Source: Armatimonadota bacterium | GTDB lineage: Bacteria > Armatimonadota > Zipacnadia > UBA1398 > JAKPQA01 | NCBI GenBank assembly: GCA_029547025.1 | Contig: JAKPQA010000119.1 | Coordinates: 1-36,399 of the forward strand | DNA length: 36,399 nt | Direction of reading: 5' to 3' | Part shown: positions 1 through 7,726 of the stretch, piece after piece | How the letters are laid out: the number at the start of each line of letters is the position of its first letter | How positions within the stretch are numbered: the first letter of the stretch is position 1 | Notes under the pieces: model-generated | What the model saw: only the letters and a program-made list of their open reading frames with translations | What the model was told of the DNA's origin: nothing | Database searches by the model: none | Translations under genes and position numbers: made by a program

Positions 1-148
1 GCCACTGGACCTTGGGTGCGGAGCATTCGGTGTCATCGGTCGCGATACTGGCCTCGAAGGGGACGGCCTGGCCTACGGAGACGGTGATGCCATCCGGTGG
101 AGCGATGATCCTGACCTCGGGCGCTTTACCCCACGCTGCCCTCCCCCG
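1..148 (-). pseudogene. Fragment of an Ig-like/PKD-like domain protein, no start codon, cut by left edge
   Basis: On the minus strand, from about base 118 down to base 1, the reading frame gives a convincing Ig-like strand pattern: EVRIIAPPDGITV, then VGQAVPFEAS, then a Cys and a final VQW at the window edge. Third positions are about 80% G or C, as in real genes here. The frame is closed by TAA at 151-149, and no ATG, GTG or TTG occurs between that stop and the Ig-like part. Either the 5' end has decayed or frameshifted, or a sequencing error hides the start. Repeated domains of this kind are common in large secreted or surface proteins. The rest of the gene lies to the left of the window. 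The family call rests on the pattern alone. Confidence 0.4.
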
Positions 149-477
149 TTACACACGAGACACATATCAACAAGCTGGTCCATCGTGCACGACTCACAGT
201 GCTGCCCCCCTGTTCCGCGGTCTGAGGTGCCGGTTCGTCCAGCGAACCATGTTCGCATTCGCCGGAGCAGATAGCAATACCTCCTTACTGAGGGATTGGG
301 GGTGCGGGCTGCCGCGCCCGCCGCCCCGAGGAGCGCGGGGTGGACGGCTGTGGGCGCGTGTTCTTTGGCAGCGGCCCCTATGCGGCGGTTATCCGGCGTA
401 CCGGCTAGCGGCACAAGGGGCCACATGGGCCCGCGGGGAACAGGTCCGCAGCAACCTGTTCCTCAGGAGGGCCTCTC
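149..477. other. Intergenic stretch without a convincing gene
   Basis: Reading frames cross this stretch on both strands, but none shows a recognisable domain, a good ribosome binding site or the strong third-position GC bias that begins abruptly at 478. It separates the minus-strand Ig-like fragment from the plus-strand gene at 478, so it should hold the promoter for the plus-strand genes. I could not assign promoter boxes. Remains of the 5' part of the broken minus-strand gene may also lie here. Confidence 0.4.
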
Positions 478-786
478 GTGTCGCTACTGCTCGCGCTCGG
501 ACCCGCACCCTTCGCGTTGATGGCGGCCGCGCCGCCGATGCACGTGCCCTTGCGCTTCGCCGATGTCAACTACGGCGGCGAGCTCTGGACGCGCTACGCG
601 GCGGCGACGTGCAACCTGCTGACGCGGCCCGACCGGGTGCGCGTCGACCGCGATGGGCGCGTGATGGCCGAGGACGCCGCCGGGGTCCACCAAGCGCCGC
701 TGGTGCCCATCGGGAGCGACTGGCTGTCACCCGACGTGCACGACCCGCACCGGCTCCGCATTCTGTTCCACGCGAGGCGGCCCTGA
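478..786 (+). CDS. Unrecognised 102-residue protein with possible signal sequence
   Basis: A GTG start at 478 sits 7 bases after a perfect AGGAGG (465-470), and third positions are almost all G or C, so translation is well supported. The first 20 or so residues are hydrophobic (MSLLLALGPAPFALMAAAPP) and could be a signal peptide without the usual basic start. The rest is soluble, with Trp and Tyr residues (NYGGELWTRYAAATCNLL), and ends in a basic FHARRP tail. I do not recognise a family. It could be the shortened N-terminal part of a larger secreted carbohydrate-active enzyme, because its direct neighbour 44 bases downstream is a DUF4838 protein. It is probably the first gene of a short operon with the next two genes. 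Confidence 0.55.
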   Translation: MSLLLALGPAPFALMAAAPPMHVPLRFADVNYGGELWTRYAAATCNLLTRPDRVRVDRDGRVMAEDAAGVHQAPLVPIGSDWLSPDVHDPHRLRILFHARRP

Positions 787-830
787 AACGGTCGCGCCGT
801 CTGCCCAGACAACGGAGGGAGCCATACCTA

Positions 831-3197
831 ATGGCCGTACCGCGAAGACCACCGCGCACCCGCCCTGTTCTGGTCGTTCTCGCCGCTGTCGCGCTCGGCA
901 CTCCATGCGGCGCTCTCGATCTCATCGGATCCGGCAGGCGCCCTCTGCCCATCGTGCTGGCGCAAGGCGCATCGCTCCCCGAGCAGACGGCCGCCTCCGA
1001 GTTGGCCACATACCTCGGGCGCGTCACACGGGCGCCCTTCGCCGTACAGGCCGAGGGGGCCCAGCCCAGCCCCGCCCGCGCCATCTACGTGGGTCCGACC
1101 CGGTTGGCGAGGAGCCTGGGCTTCGGCCCCGACGTCCTCGAGCCCGAGGAGTGGGCGATACGCAGCGGTTCATACGGGCTGGTGCTCGCTGGCGGCCGGC
1201 CGCGCGGCACGCTGTACGCCGTCTACCATTTCCTCGAGGATGTCGTGGGCGTGCACTGGTGGAACCCGTGGGAAGAGACGGTGCCCACTCGTGCGCGCCT
1301 GTCAGTGGGGCGGCTGAACCTGCGCGGCCAACCCGGCTTCCGCTACCGTGACATCTACATGATCTACGGGCACGACGGTGGCCGATTCGCGGCCCGCAAC
1401 CGCCTCAACCGCGACGGCGATGTGGCTATCGCACCCGAATATGGCGGGACGATGGATTACGGCCCGCCCTACCACGTCCACACGTTCTACATGTACATCC
1501 CGCCCGAGACCTGCTTCGCCGAGCACCCCGAATGGTTCTCGCTGGTCGACGGGAAGCGCACGGCTGAGGGCGCGCAGCTCTGCCTGACCAACGTCGAGCT
1601 GCGCCGTGTGTTCCTCGGCAAGTTGCGCGCATTCATCGAGACGTCCCGCGCCGAGGCCGAGAAGGCGGGCCGTCCGGCGCCCCTGGTGTTCAGCGTCTCG
1701 CAGAACGACTGGGCCGGGGCGTGCCAGTGCGACGCCTGCCAGGCCATCGCCAAGGCCGAGGGCTCCGAGGCCGGGCCACTGCTCGACTTCGTGAACGCCA
1801 TGGCGGACGGCATCCGCGACGATTACCCGGACGTGTTCATCGACACCCTCGCCTACATGTACACCGATGTGCCGCCGAAAACGATCAAGCCGCGCGACAA
1901 TGTGATCATCCGACTCTGTGACACGGGCAGCAACTTCACGCGGCCGATCACCGACCCGGAGAACTCGCGTTTCCGGGACCTGCTGACATCGTGGTCGGCC
2001 ATTGCCAGGAACCTGCGCGTGTGGGACTACGCCGTCACCTATGACAAGCCATACGGCGTCCCCATGGCGTCGGTCGAGACCTTCGGGCCGGACCTGCGCT
2101 TCTACAGGGCCCACAACGTCGAGGGCGTCTTCACCGAGCTCGAGTATGAGATCCTGGCCGACATGCGTGATCTGAAGGTCTGGACGCTCATCAAGCAGCT
2201 CGAGCAGCCCGAACAAGAGACAAGCGAGTTCGTTCGGGCTTTCACTGATGGGTTCTACGGCCCCGCTGGGCGGTTCGTGAGGGGGTACCTCGACCTGTTG
2301 CGAGAGACCTCCCACAAGCGAGGTACGTACCTCTCGATGGGCGGCAGTGTCTCCCAGTGCCTCTATGTTACCCTCGCGTTCGTCACCGAGGCCCAGGCGC
2401 TCTTTGATGCGGCCGAGGCAGCATGCGAAGGTGATGCGACGCTGCTGCGCCGCGTGCGGCACGCCCGCCTTCCGCTGGACCGGATCACACTTCAACGCCT
2501 CCCCGACCTCACGGCTGAGTGGGTGAGGCAGGGCCACGACGCCGCAACTCAGCCGCTCGACCGCGCCGCGCTGGCCGAGCGGATCCGCGGCACGTGGTAT
2601 GTCCAGGCTGAGCTACGGCTACCTGAAGCGTCCCGCGCCGCCGCGAGAGCAGCCGCCGATGCCGAGGTCGCCGCCGCCACGGCCCGCAAGACCGTCGTCC
2701 CCATCCCTGAGGAGTTCGCCGGCCTTCCGCCGGGCGACGTCTATCAGTTCACCGCCGATGCCACGCGGAACTGGGCGGACCAGGTGAAAGTGGTGCCGGC
2801 CCCAACCGAGGCCAGCGGTATCACGAACCGCCTGGAGCTCTCCGATGACGAGATGGCCAAGTACGCGCTCCCGATGCAGTGGGGCTACTACGATGGTGCC
2901 ACCAAGCAGGGCGCCAGCGGCGATCCTATCACTGCCGACGAGGTGCCCGGGCCGGGCTACCACTGGTACATGATGGGGACGTTCACACCGCGGCCGGCAT
3001 CATACGTCTACTTCTTCTGGAGCTGGATCATCCAGCTCGACCTGGGCACCCTGTGCGACCCAGACGAGCCCGACGCACAGTATGATGTGCATGCACGCAT
3101 CGCGTTCGAGGGCCCGGGCTTCCCCCACGGCAAACCGGGCGACAGGAACGCGATCTGCGTCGAGCGCATTGTGCTGGTCCGCCACCGTGGCGAGTGA
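831..3197 (+). CDS. Secreted DUF4838 domain protein (glycoside-hydrolase-like)
   Basis: The 788-residue product starts at ATG 831, 11 bases after GGAGGG (814-819). The open frame runs on upstream to base 12, but that part lacks coding character. An N-terminal signal peptide (basic MAVPRRPPRTRP, then a hydrophobic stretch ending near PCGALD) points to export. Residues about 40-150 match the alpha-glucuronidase/GH20-like N-terminal fold, with LPEQTAASELATYL and GTLYAVYHFLEDVVGVHWW. The DUF4838 core follows, with SVSQNDW and a Cys cluster C298-x-C300-x2-C303, typical of this family in Lentisphaerota, Planctomycetota and Armatimonadota. The C-terminal 250 residues look like an extra domain. The family is thought to act on polysaccharides; its catalytic residues and substrate are not known to me. 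The next gene begins 33 bases downstream. Confidence 0.85.
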   Translation: MAVPRRPPRTRPVLVVLAAVALGTPCGALDLIGSGRRPLPIVLAQGASLPEQTAASELATYLGRVTRAPFAVQAEGAQPSPARAIYVGPTRLARSLGFGPDVLEPEEWAIRSGSYGLVLAGGRPRGTLYAVYHFLEDVVGVHWWNPWEETVPTRARLSVGRLNLRGQPGFRYRDIYMIYGHDGGRFAARNRLNRDGDVAIAPEYGGTMDYGPPYHVHTFYMYIPPETCFAEHPEWFSLVDGKRTAEGAQLCLTNVELRRVFLGKLRAFIETSRAEAEKAGRPAPLVFSVSQNDWAGACQCDACQAIAKAEGSEAGPLLDFVNAMADGIRDDYPDVFIDTLAYMYTDVPPKTIKPRDNVIIRLCDTGSNFTRPITDPENSRFRDLLTSWSAIARNLRVWDYAVTYDKPYGVPMASVETFGPDLRFYRAHNVEGVFTELEYEILADMRDLKVWTLIKQLEQPEQETSEFVRAFTDGFYGPAGRFVRGYLDLLRETSHKRGTYLSMGGSVSQCLYVTLAFVTEAQALFDAAEAACEGDATLLRRVRHARLPLDRITLQRLPDLTAEWVRQGHDAATQPLDRAALAERIRGTWYVQAELRLPEASRAAARAAADAEVAAATARKTVVPIPEEFAGLPPGDVYQFTADATRNWADQVKVVPAPTEASGITNRLELSDDEMAKYALPMQWGYYDGATKQGASGDPITADEVPGPGYHWYMMGTFTPRPASYVYFFWSWIIQLDLGTLCDPDEPDAQYDVHARIAFEGPGFPHGKPGDRNAICVERIVLVRHRGE

Positions 3198-3230
3198 AGT
3201 GGGCGGGCGGCCACAGGAAGGTTGATTGCT

Positions 3231-4430
3231 TTGGCGCGTTCGCGACAGGCGGCTGCGGCTGCCGTGTGGGTTGCCGCCCTCTGGGCCATGGCGTGTTGTG
3301 CGGGAGCGCAGGACGCGCCACCGGCGCTCCAGCCACTCGATGACCCGGCGGGTGAGCCGGGGCTGCACTATGCCTACTACGAGGGCGAGTTCACAACGGT
3401 GCTCGATCTGGATGAGGCCGAGCCCGTCTCGGAGGGCACTGTCGAGTCGTTTGCCTTCCCCGAGGGCATCCGGCGCGACGAGTTCGGCCTGGTCTTCCAC
3501 GGCGCCATCACCGTCCCGGCCGACGGCGCCTACACGTTCTACACCACCTCCGACGACGGTAGTCGGCTCTACATCGGGACCAAGCTCGTTGTCGCCAACG
3601 ACTACCCTCACGGGGCCACGGAGCGGAAGGGCACCATCGAGCTGAGGGCGGGCCGGTACCCGATCCTGGTCGCCTACTTCGAGGGCGCCGTCGACGATGT
3701 GCTCCAGGTCGCGTGGGAAGGCCCCGGCATCGCGAAGGGGCCCATCCCTGCCGGCGTCCTCTCACAGAGCCCCAGGGCCGTCGAGTTCCCCAAGGACGCC
3801 GTCACGGTCACCGAACTCAAGCTCCCCGGCATCGACAAGCCCCTCAGGGTGCGGGTCGACACGCGCGACGCGCCCGGGCTCGCGGCCCTGCACGAGTCCG
3901 TCCCGAAGGTGCTCGGCGAGCATCTGCCAGACATGCTTGAGCGTCTCAGCGCACCCGGCACGCGACTGCCGGACGAGGTGCGCTTCAGCGCCCGCCCGGG
4001 CATTGACGTGCCGGCGTACGCCGCGGGGAACAGCATTGTCCTCAGCGCGGAGCATTTCGGCCGCAATACTGGCGACTGGGGCTGTGTCGTCCACGAGATG
4101 ACACACATCATCCAGGCCTATCCGGACTTCGGTGGCAAGTCCGGCTGGCTGGTCGAGGGCATCGCCGACTACATCCGGCACAAGGCGAACATCCAGGACG
4201 GCTGGCACATCCCGACGACCTACAAGGAAGGGCAGCGCTACACCGATGGCTACTGGGTGGCGGCCGCGTTCCTGGTGTTTCTCGAGAGGGAATATGACCC
4301 GCAGATCGTCACCACGATGCACCGGGCGCTGAAGGACGGCTCCTACACGGACGAGTTGTTCGAGAAGCGCACAGGCAAGCCGCTCGACGAATTGTGGGAG
4401 GACTACAAGGCCCGGTGGGGCGGCGAGTAG
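3231..4430 (+). CDS. Secreted PA14 plus basic-secretory-protein metallopeptidase
   Basis: The product (399 residues) has a signal peptide ending near CCAGAQDA. A PA14-type beta-barrel lies at about residues 44-165 (GAYTFYTTSDDGSRLYI is the hallmark) and a basic secretory protein (BSP) domain at about 200-395. The BSP part carries the zinc motif HEMTH (H288, E289, H292) followed by LVEGIADYIR, the family's usual second motif. PA14 domains bind carbohydrate in many secreted proteins, so this is probably a surface or extracellular peptidase aimed at glycosylated substrates; that is inferred. I chose TTG 3231 because AGGAAGG (3215-3221) sits 9 bases before it. The TTG at 3222 would directly touch that site. 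It follows the DUF4838 gene closely, so co-transcription is likely. Confidence 0.85.
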   Translation: MARSRQAAAAAVWVAALWAMACCAGAQDAPPALQPLDDPAGEPGLHYAYYEGEFTTVLDLDEAEPVSEGTVESFAFPEGIRRDEFGLVFHGAITVPADGAYTFYTTSDDGSRLYIGTKLVVANDYPHGATERKGTIELRAGRYPILVAYFEGAVDDVLQVAWEGPGIAKGPIPAGVLSQSPRAVEFPKDAVTVTELKLPGIDKPLRVRVDTRDAPGLAALHESVPKVLGEHLPDMLERLSAPGTRLPDEVRFSARPGIDVPAYAAGNSIVLSAEHFGRNTGDWGCVVHEMTHIIQAYPDFGGKSGWLVEGIADYIRHKANIQDGWHIPTTYKEGQRYTDGYWVAAAFLVFLEREYDPQIVTTMHRALKDGSYTDELFEKRTGKPLDELWEDYKARWGGE

Positions 4431-4625
4431 CGGAGCCAGTGCAGCGGGCGTCCGGCGTCGGGAACCAGCAACAGGTGTGCGGACGCTGAGTATTCGGAGG
4501 CTCACCCTGAGGCCACGCGGGTTGGGTTTGCCTCGGCTGGGAGCGACATCTCTCAGCCCGCAGAGAGCCGGGGGCCCCTGGTGGTTGCCTCGGCTCCGCC
4601 AAGTACTGCATGGAGGGCGTCGCCG

Positions 4626-5402
4626 ATGCTCCGTTCCTGTTCACGCCGTTTGGTGGTGTACGTAGGCCTGTTGCTTTCCGCATTCACGCTCGTGCTGGTA
4701 GCCGGGTGCAAGTCAGGCGAGGAGGGCACGACGCCGGCCGAACCGGGTGGCATGAAAAAGGCTGTCAGCCAGGCCGAGCCACCCGCCAAGACCACCGCCA
4801 AAGAGAACGCAACCGAAGAGGGAGCGCCTGAGCTGAAGGTCGGCACCACGCTCGAGAACCTCCAGGCCGCTTTCGACGGCGAGAGCAATGCCCACAAGCG
4901 CTACCTCGCTTTCGCGGCCAAAGCCGAAGAAGAGGGCTACAAGCAGGCCGCTCTGCTCTTCACCGCGGCGGCCCGGGCCGAGGAAATTCACGCCAAGAGC
5001 CACGCCAAGGTCATCGAGAAGCTTGGGGGCACGCCGACCGCTGACATCAAGGAACCCGAGGTGAAGACGACCAAGGAGAACCTCGAGGCGGCTCTCAAGG
5101 GCGAAACCTATGAGAAAAACACTATGTACCCCGAGTTCCTAAAGGTCGCCAAAGCCGACAAGAACGCCGACGCCATACGGACGCTCAACGGCGCCATGAC
5201 GGTCGAGGAGGAGCACGCGGCATTGTACCAGGCGGCCCTGGATGACCTGGAGGGCCAGAAGGCGATCACGTCCCCGTTGTGGGTCTGCCCCGTCTGCGGC
5301 CACACGGTCCAGGCGCAGAAGCTCGACTTCTCCAACTGCCCCATCTGCAACACGCCGGCTGACCAGTTCGAAAAGATCGACCAGGTAGCGGCGGCCAAGT
5401 AG
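4626..5402 (+). CDS. Rubrerythrin as an exported lipoprotein
   Basis: Rubrerythrins reduce peroxide with a di-iron site fed by a rubredoxin-like FeS4 centre. All parts are present. The ferritin-like ligands are E86 (GESNAHKRY), E119 and H122 (EEIHA), an ExxE in GETYEKNTMYPEF and an ExxH in EEEHAALY. The C-terminal rubredoxin-like knuckles are CPVCGH and CPICN. Unusually, the protein begins with a lipoprotein signal: a hydrophobic core, then VAGC with the lipid-modified Cys at residue 28, and about 45 residues of Ala/Glu/Lys-rich linker. So it should work on the outer face of the inner membrane or in the outer membrane, not in the cytoplasm as usual. ATG 4626 is preceded by GGAGGG (4612-4617) at 8 bases. 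The electron donor is not evident; the DUF2231 membrane protein downstream is a candidate partner. Confidence 0.9.
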   Translation: MLRSCSRRLVVYVGLLLSAFTLVLVAGCKSGEEGTTPAEPGGMKKAVSQAEPPAKTTAKENATEEGAPELKVGTTLENLQAAFDGESNAHKRYLAFAAKAEEEGYKQAALLFTAAARAEEIHAKSHAKVIEKLGGTPTADIKEPEVKTTKENLEAALKGETYEKNTMYPEFLKVAKADKNADAIRTLNGAMTVEEEHAALYQAALDDLEGQKAITSPLWVCPVCGHTVQAQKLDFSNCPICNTPADQFEKIDQVAAAK

Positions 5403-5433
5403 CGAAGGCCTGCCACAGACTGTCGCGGCGACT

Positions 5434-5461
5434 GGCGGCCCCGCCTGGCAGCGGGGCTGCC
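5434..5461 (+). terminator. 11-bp GC hairpin between rubrerythrin and DUF2231 genes
   Basis: GGCGGCCCCGC (5434-5444) pairs with GCGGGGCTGCC (5451-5461), with one G-U pair and a six-base loop. It lies 31 bases after the rubrerythrin stop and 23 bases before the next start, with no following T run. It may be a terminator, a partial terminator, or an RNA stabiliser separating expression of the two genes. Confidence 0.45.
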
Positions 5462-5484
5462 TTCCCTTCGCAGAGGAGACCAAC

Positions 5485-5973
5485 GTGCCAATCTCGCTGC
5501 CGCCCGTACCCAAGTGGGAGGGCCTCCACCCCCTGGTTGTGCACTTCCCCATTGCCCTGCTGATCGTCGCCCCGCTCTTCGTGGCTACCGGGATGCTGCT
5601 TTGGGAGCGGACGCGAGCCTACGCCGTGGCGGCGCTGATCCTGATGGTCCTGGGTACGGCGGGGGCATGGGTGTCCGTGGCCTCCGGCGTCGCTGCCATG
5701 GGGTTGGCCACGGTCAACGCCGAGGGGCGTGAGGTGATGGCGCGCCATCAGGAGCTGGCGATGCTCGTTCGCTTGGCCTTCAGCATCCTGACCGCGCTCT
5801 ACGCGGCCATCGTCGCGCTGCCCCTGTTCGCCAAGCGCCTGACGCCGAAGGTGGTCGTTCCCGTGCACCTCGTGTTTTTCGTGCTCTATGCGGGCGCAGT
5901 GCTGGTGCTCGCGGCCCAGAGCCACCTGGGTGGGCGGCTGGTGCACGAGTTCGGGGTGCAGGCGCTGATGTGA
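5485..5973 (+). CDS. DUF2231 family four-helix membrane protein
   Basis: The 162-residue product has about four hydrophobic helices (roughly residues 18-40, 45-68, 90-112 and 118-140). The family signature HPLVVHFPIALL is near the N terminus, with two His residues in or near the membrane. DUF2231 proteins are predicted inner-membrane proteins, often found beside cytochrome or redox genes, and the His pairs are suspected haem or metal ligands; no reaction is established to my knowledge. The GTG start at 5485 has GAGGAG (5473-5478) 6 bases upstream. Its place after an exported rubrerythrin suggests a role passing electrons to the periplasmic peroxidase, which is inference. Confidence 0.7.
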   Translation: MPISLPPVPKWEGLHPLVVHFPIALLIVAPLFVATGMLLWERTRAYAVAALILMVLGTAGAWVSVASGVAAMGLATVNAEGREVMARHQELAMLVRLAFSILTALYAAIVALPLFAKRLTPKVVVPVHLVFFVLYAGAVLVLAAQSHLGGRLVHEFGVQALM

Positions 5974-6537
5974 GGGCGCGGCCCCTCCCCTGGTGCCTCT
6001 CAACCAGTGCCGTCGCGGCGAGGTGGGTCACGGCTCCCGGTGGCACGGCCCTGCGCGTCATGGGGCAATGGTCCGCCAGATTGCGGAGGAATGGCTCACT
6101 TCGGGTCGCCTCGGTCCATGGCACGTACTCGGATGGGGCATCGTAAGGGAGCAGTGCGAAGCCCGTCTGGACGACGCGCTAATCGCGCTGAGGCTTCGCT
6201 TGCCTGCCTAGCCAGGATCCGGCCCGTGCCGAGCGGTCGGCCCTGCCTCACCCCGCAGCGTCGGCGTCGCCTGGCCGGACAGGCCGGACCTGCCCTCTGC
6301 TCCGCAGCCTGACGCAGCTGGCATATTCCGCGCACCTTCCTACAGAGCCCGCCCGTACCGCGCGTGCCATGCCAGGGAAACTCGCAGACCTCACAACGCA
6401 TCATCGTCACGACACCAGGTAGTGGGGCTCAGGCGTCGAACTCTGACGGCGGCGCCCACATCGGTGGGACCCGGAGCGCCTCGGGCGCGCCGATCCCCTG
6501 GCCGGTGAACGCGGGCCGGCGTTGCGGAGGGTTACCA
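5974..6537. other. 564-base intergenic stretch without a convincing gene
   Basis: Short open frames are present on both strands, but none has a ribosome binding site with a sensible start, a signal sequence or a recognisable domain. A short tandem GGCCGGACAGGCCGGAC lies near 6272-6289. I saw no tRNA-like cloverleaf and no riboswitch I could recognise. The last part probably holds the promoter of the lipoprotein gene at 6538. A small RNA cannot be ruled out. Confidence 0.35.
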
Positions 6538-7722
6538 ATGCGACGGTCGTGGCTGATGTTCATGGCAAGCATTCTGGTTGCGGGCTGCAACGGCCACGGT
6601 GCCGATGGCAACAATGGCAACAACAACGACAACGGCGGCGACCCGAACACCATCACGGTGAGCCCTGGGGAGTCCATCCAAGCAGCAGTGGATCAGGCGC
6701 AGCCCGGGCAGACCGTGCTTATCCGGCCGGGTACCTATCGCCCATCCGGCGCCGCAGAAGCTCTGGTGGTCATCCGCGCGGCCAAAGATGGCATCACAAT
6801 CCGCGGTGGCGGTGCCACCCCGGGCGACGTGGTGATTGACGGCAACGACCAGGTGCTCCACGTGTTCTTCTTCGATCAAGGGATCGGCCGGAGCACCACG
6901 ATCGAGAACCTTACGGTCACGGGGGGCCGGGCCTACCCTGAGGACGTGTTTCCCGCGGGGTTCACGTCGGTGCTCCGCCCCGAGCTCAACCAGGACGGCG
7001 ACTTCTACCACGATGGGGCGGGCGTCATGCTGTTCATGTGCGCCCCCACGGTCCGCAACTGCCGGATCGAGGGCAACGAGGCCTCGCGATGTGGGGGCGG
7101 CATCTCGGTGTTCAACCCGGGAGACGGCGCGTTCCCGAACCCGGGTCCGCTCATCGCCGGGAACCGAATCGCCAGCAACCTTCTTGACGACGGTTTCGGC
7201 GGGACGGGTGGGGGCGTTGACGTCTACTTCAACGCTCGCGCGACGATCACGAACAATCTGTTCGAGGCCAACCGGGGATGGGGCAGCGGCGTTGCCGTGC
7301 TCGATGGCGCCGTGGCGGACCTGGACTGCAACACCATGGCCGGGAACACGCGACCGGCCTTCGCCACAACGGCGACGGCGACGGCTGTCCTGACCAACAG
7401 CATCATCACCGGGACACTCGATGGTCCGCCCATCGACTCGTCGGGCACGCTCACCATGTCCCACTGCTGCTTCTGGGATAACGCCGAAGCGTACGTGCCG
7501 CCGGCGGGACAGGGAAATCTGGTGACCGATCCGCTGTTCACGGCCGGTACACAAGGCGCGTATTACCTGAGCCAGATTGCCGCCGGCCAGGGCGCCACCA
7601 GCCCGTGCGTCGACGCCGGATCCACCACATCCGCAGCTAGCGGCATGGCGGGCCGGACGACGCGCACCGACGGTGTGCCTGACGCCGGCACCGTCGATAT
7701 CGGATACCACTACGCGCCATAG
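6538..7722 (+). CDS. Parallel beta-helix repeat lipoprotein
   Basis: The 394-residue product starts at ATG 6538, 6 bases after GGAGGG (6526-6531). It has a lipoprotein signal with lipobox VAGC (Cys17) and then an Asn/Gly/Asp-rich linker (NNGNNNDNGGD). The rest has the right-handed beta-helix pattern seen in pectate-lyase-like and DUF1565-type proteins: SIQAAVDQAQPGQTVLI, then PGTY, then successive turns containing GG, N and I residues (VRNCRIEGNEA, ATITNNLFEANRG, AVLTNSIITG), ending in the common GYHYAP tail. Such lipoproteins are surface proteins or polysaccharide lyase-like proteins. No catalytic residues could be assigned, so enzymatic activity is open. It converges on the kinase gene with only four bases between the stops. 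Confidence 0.8.
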   Translation: MRRSWLMFMASILVAGCNGHGADGNNGNNNDNGGDPNTITVSPGESIQAAVDQAQPGQTVLIRPGTYRPSGAAEALVVIRAAKDGITIRGGGATPGDVVIDGNDQVLHVFFFDQGIGRSTTIENLTVTGGRAYPEDVFPAGFTSVLRPELNQDGDFYHDGAGVMLFMCAPTVRNCRIEGNEASRCGGGISVFNPGDGAFPNPGPLIAGNRIASNLLDDGFGGTGGGVDVYFNARATITNNLFEANRGWGSGVAVLDGAVADLDCNTMAGNTRPAFATTATATAVLTNSIITGTLDGPPIDSSGTLTMSHCCFWDNAEAYVPPAGQGNLVTDPLFTAGTQGAYYLSQIAAGQGATSPCVDAGSTTSAASGMAGRTTRTDGVPDAGTVDIGYHYAP

Positions 7723-7726
7723 TCCC

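Noticed and set aside
12-830. N-terminal extension of the DUF4838 open frame
   Set aside because: The frame is open from base 12, but it lacks the codon bias and overlaps a well-supported gene at 478-786. ATG 831 has a proper ribosome binding site and signal peptide.
1302-2537. 411-codon minus-strand frame opposite the DUF4838 gene
   Set aside because: It is a GC-driven shadow of a clearly coding plus-strand gene. It has no domain pattern, ribosome binding site or neighbour logic.
6040-6240. Possible cobalamin-type riboswitch in the 5974-6537 gap
   Set aside because: A GGGAGCAGTGCGAAGCCC segment recalled part of the B12-box surroundings, but the conserved core is not present and the downstream gene is not a cobalamin gene.
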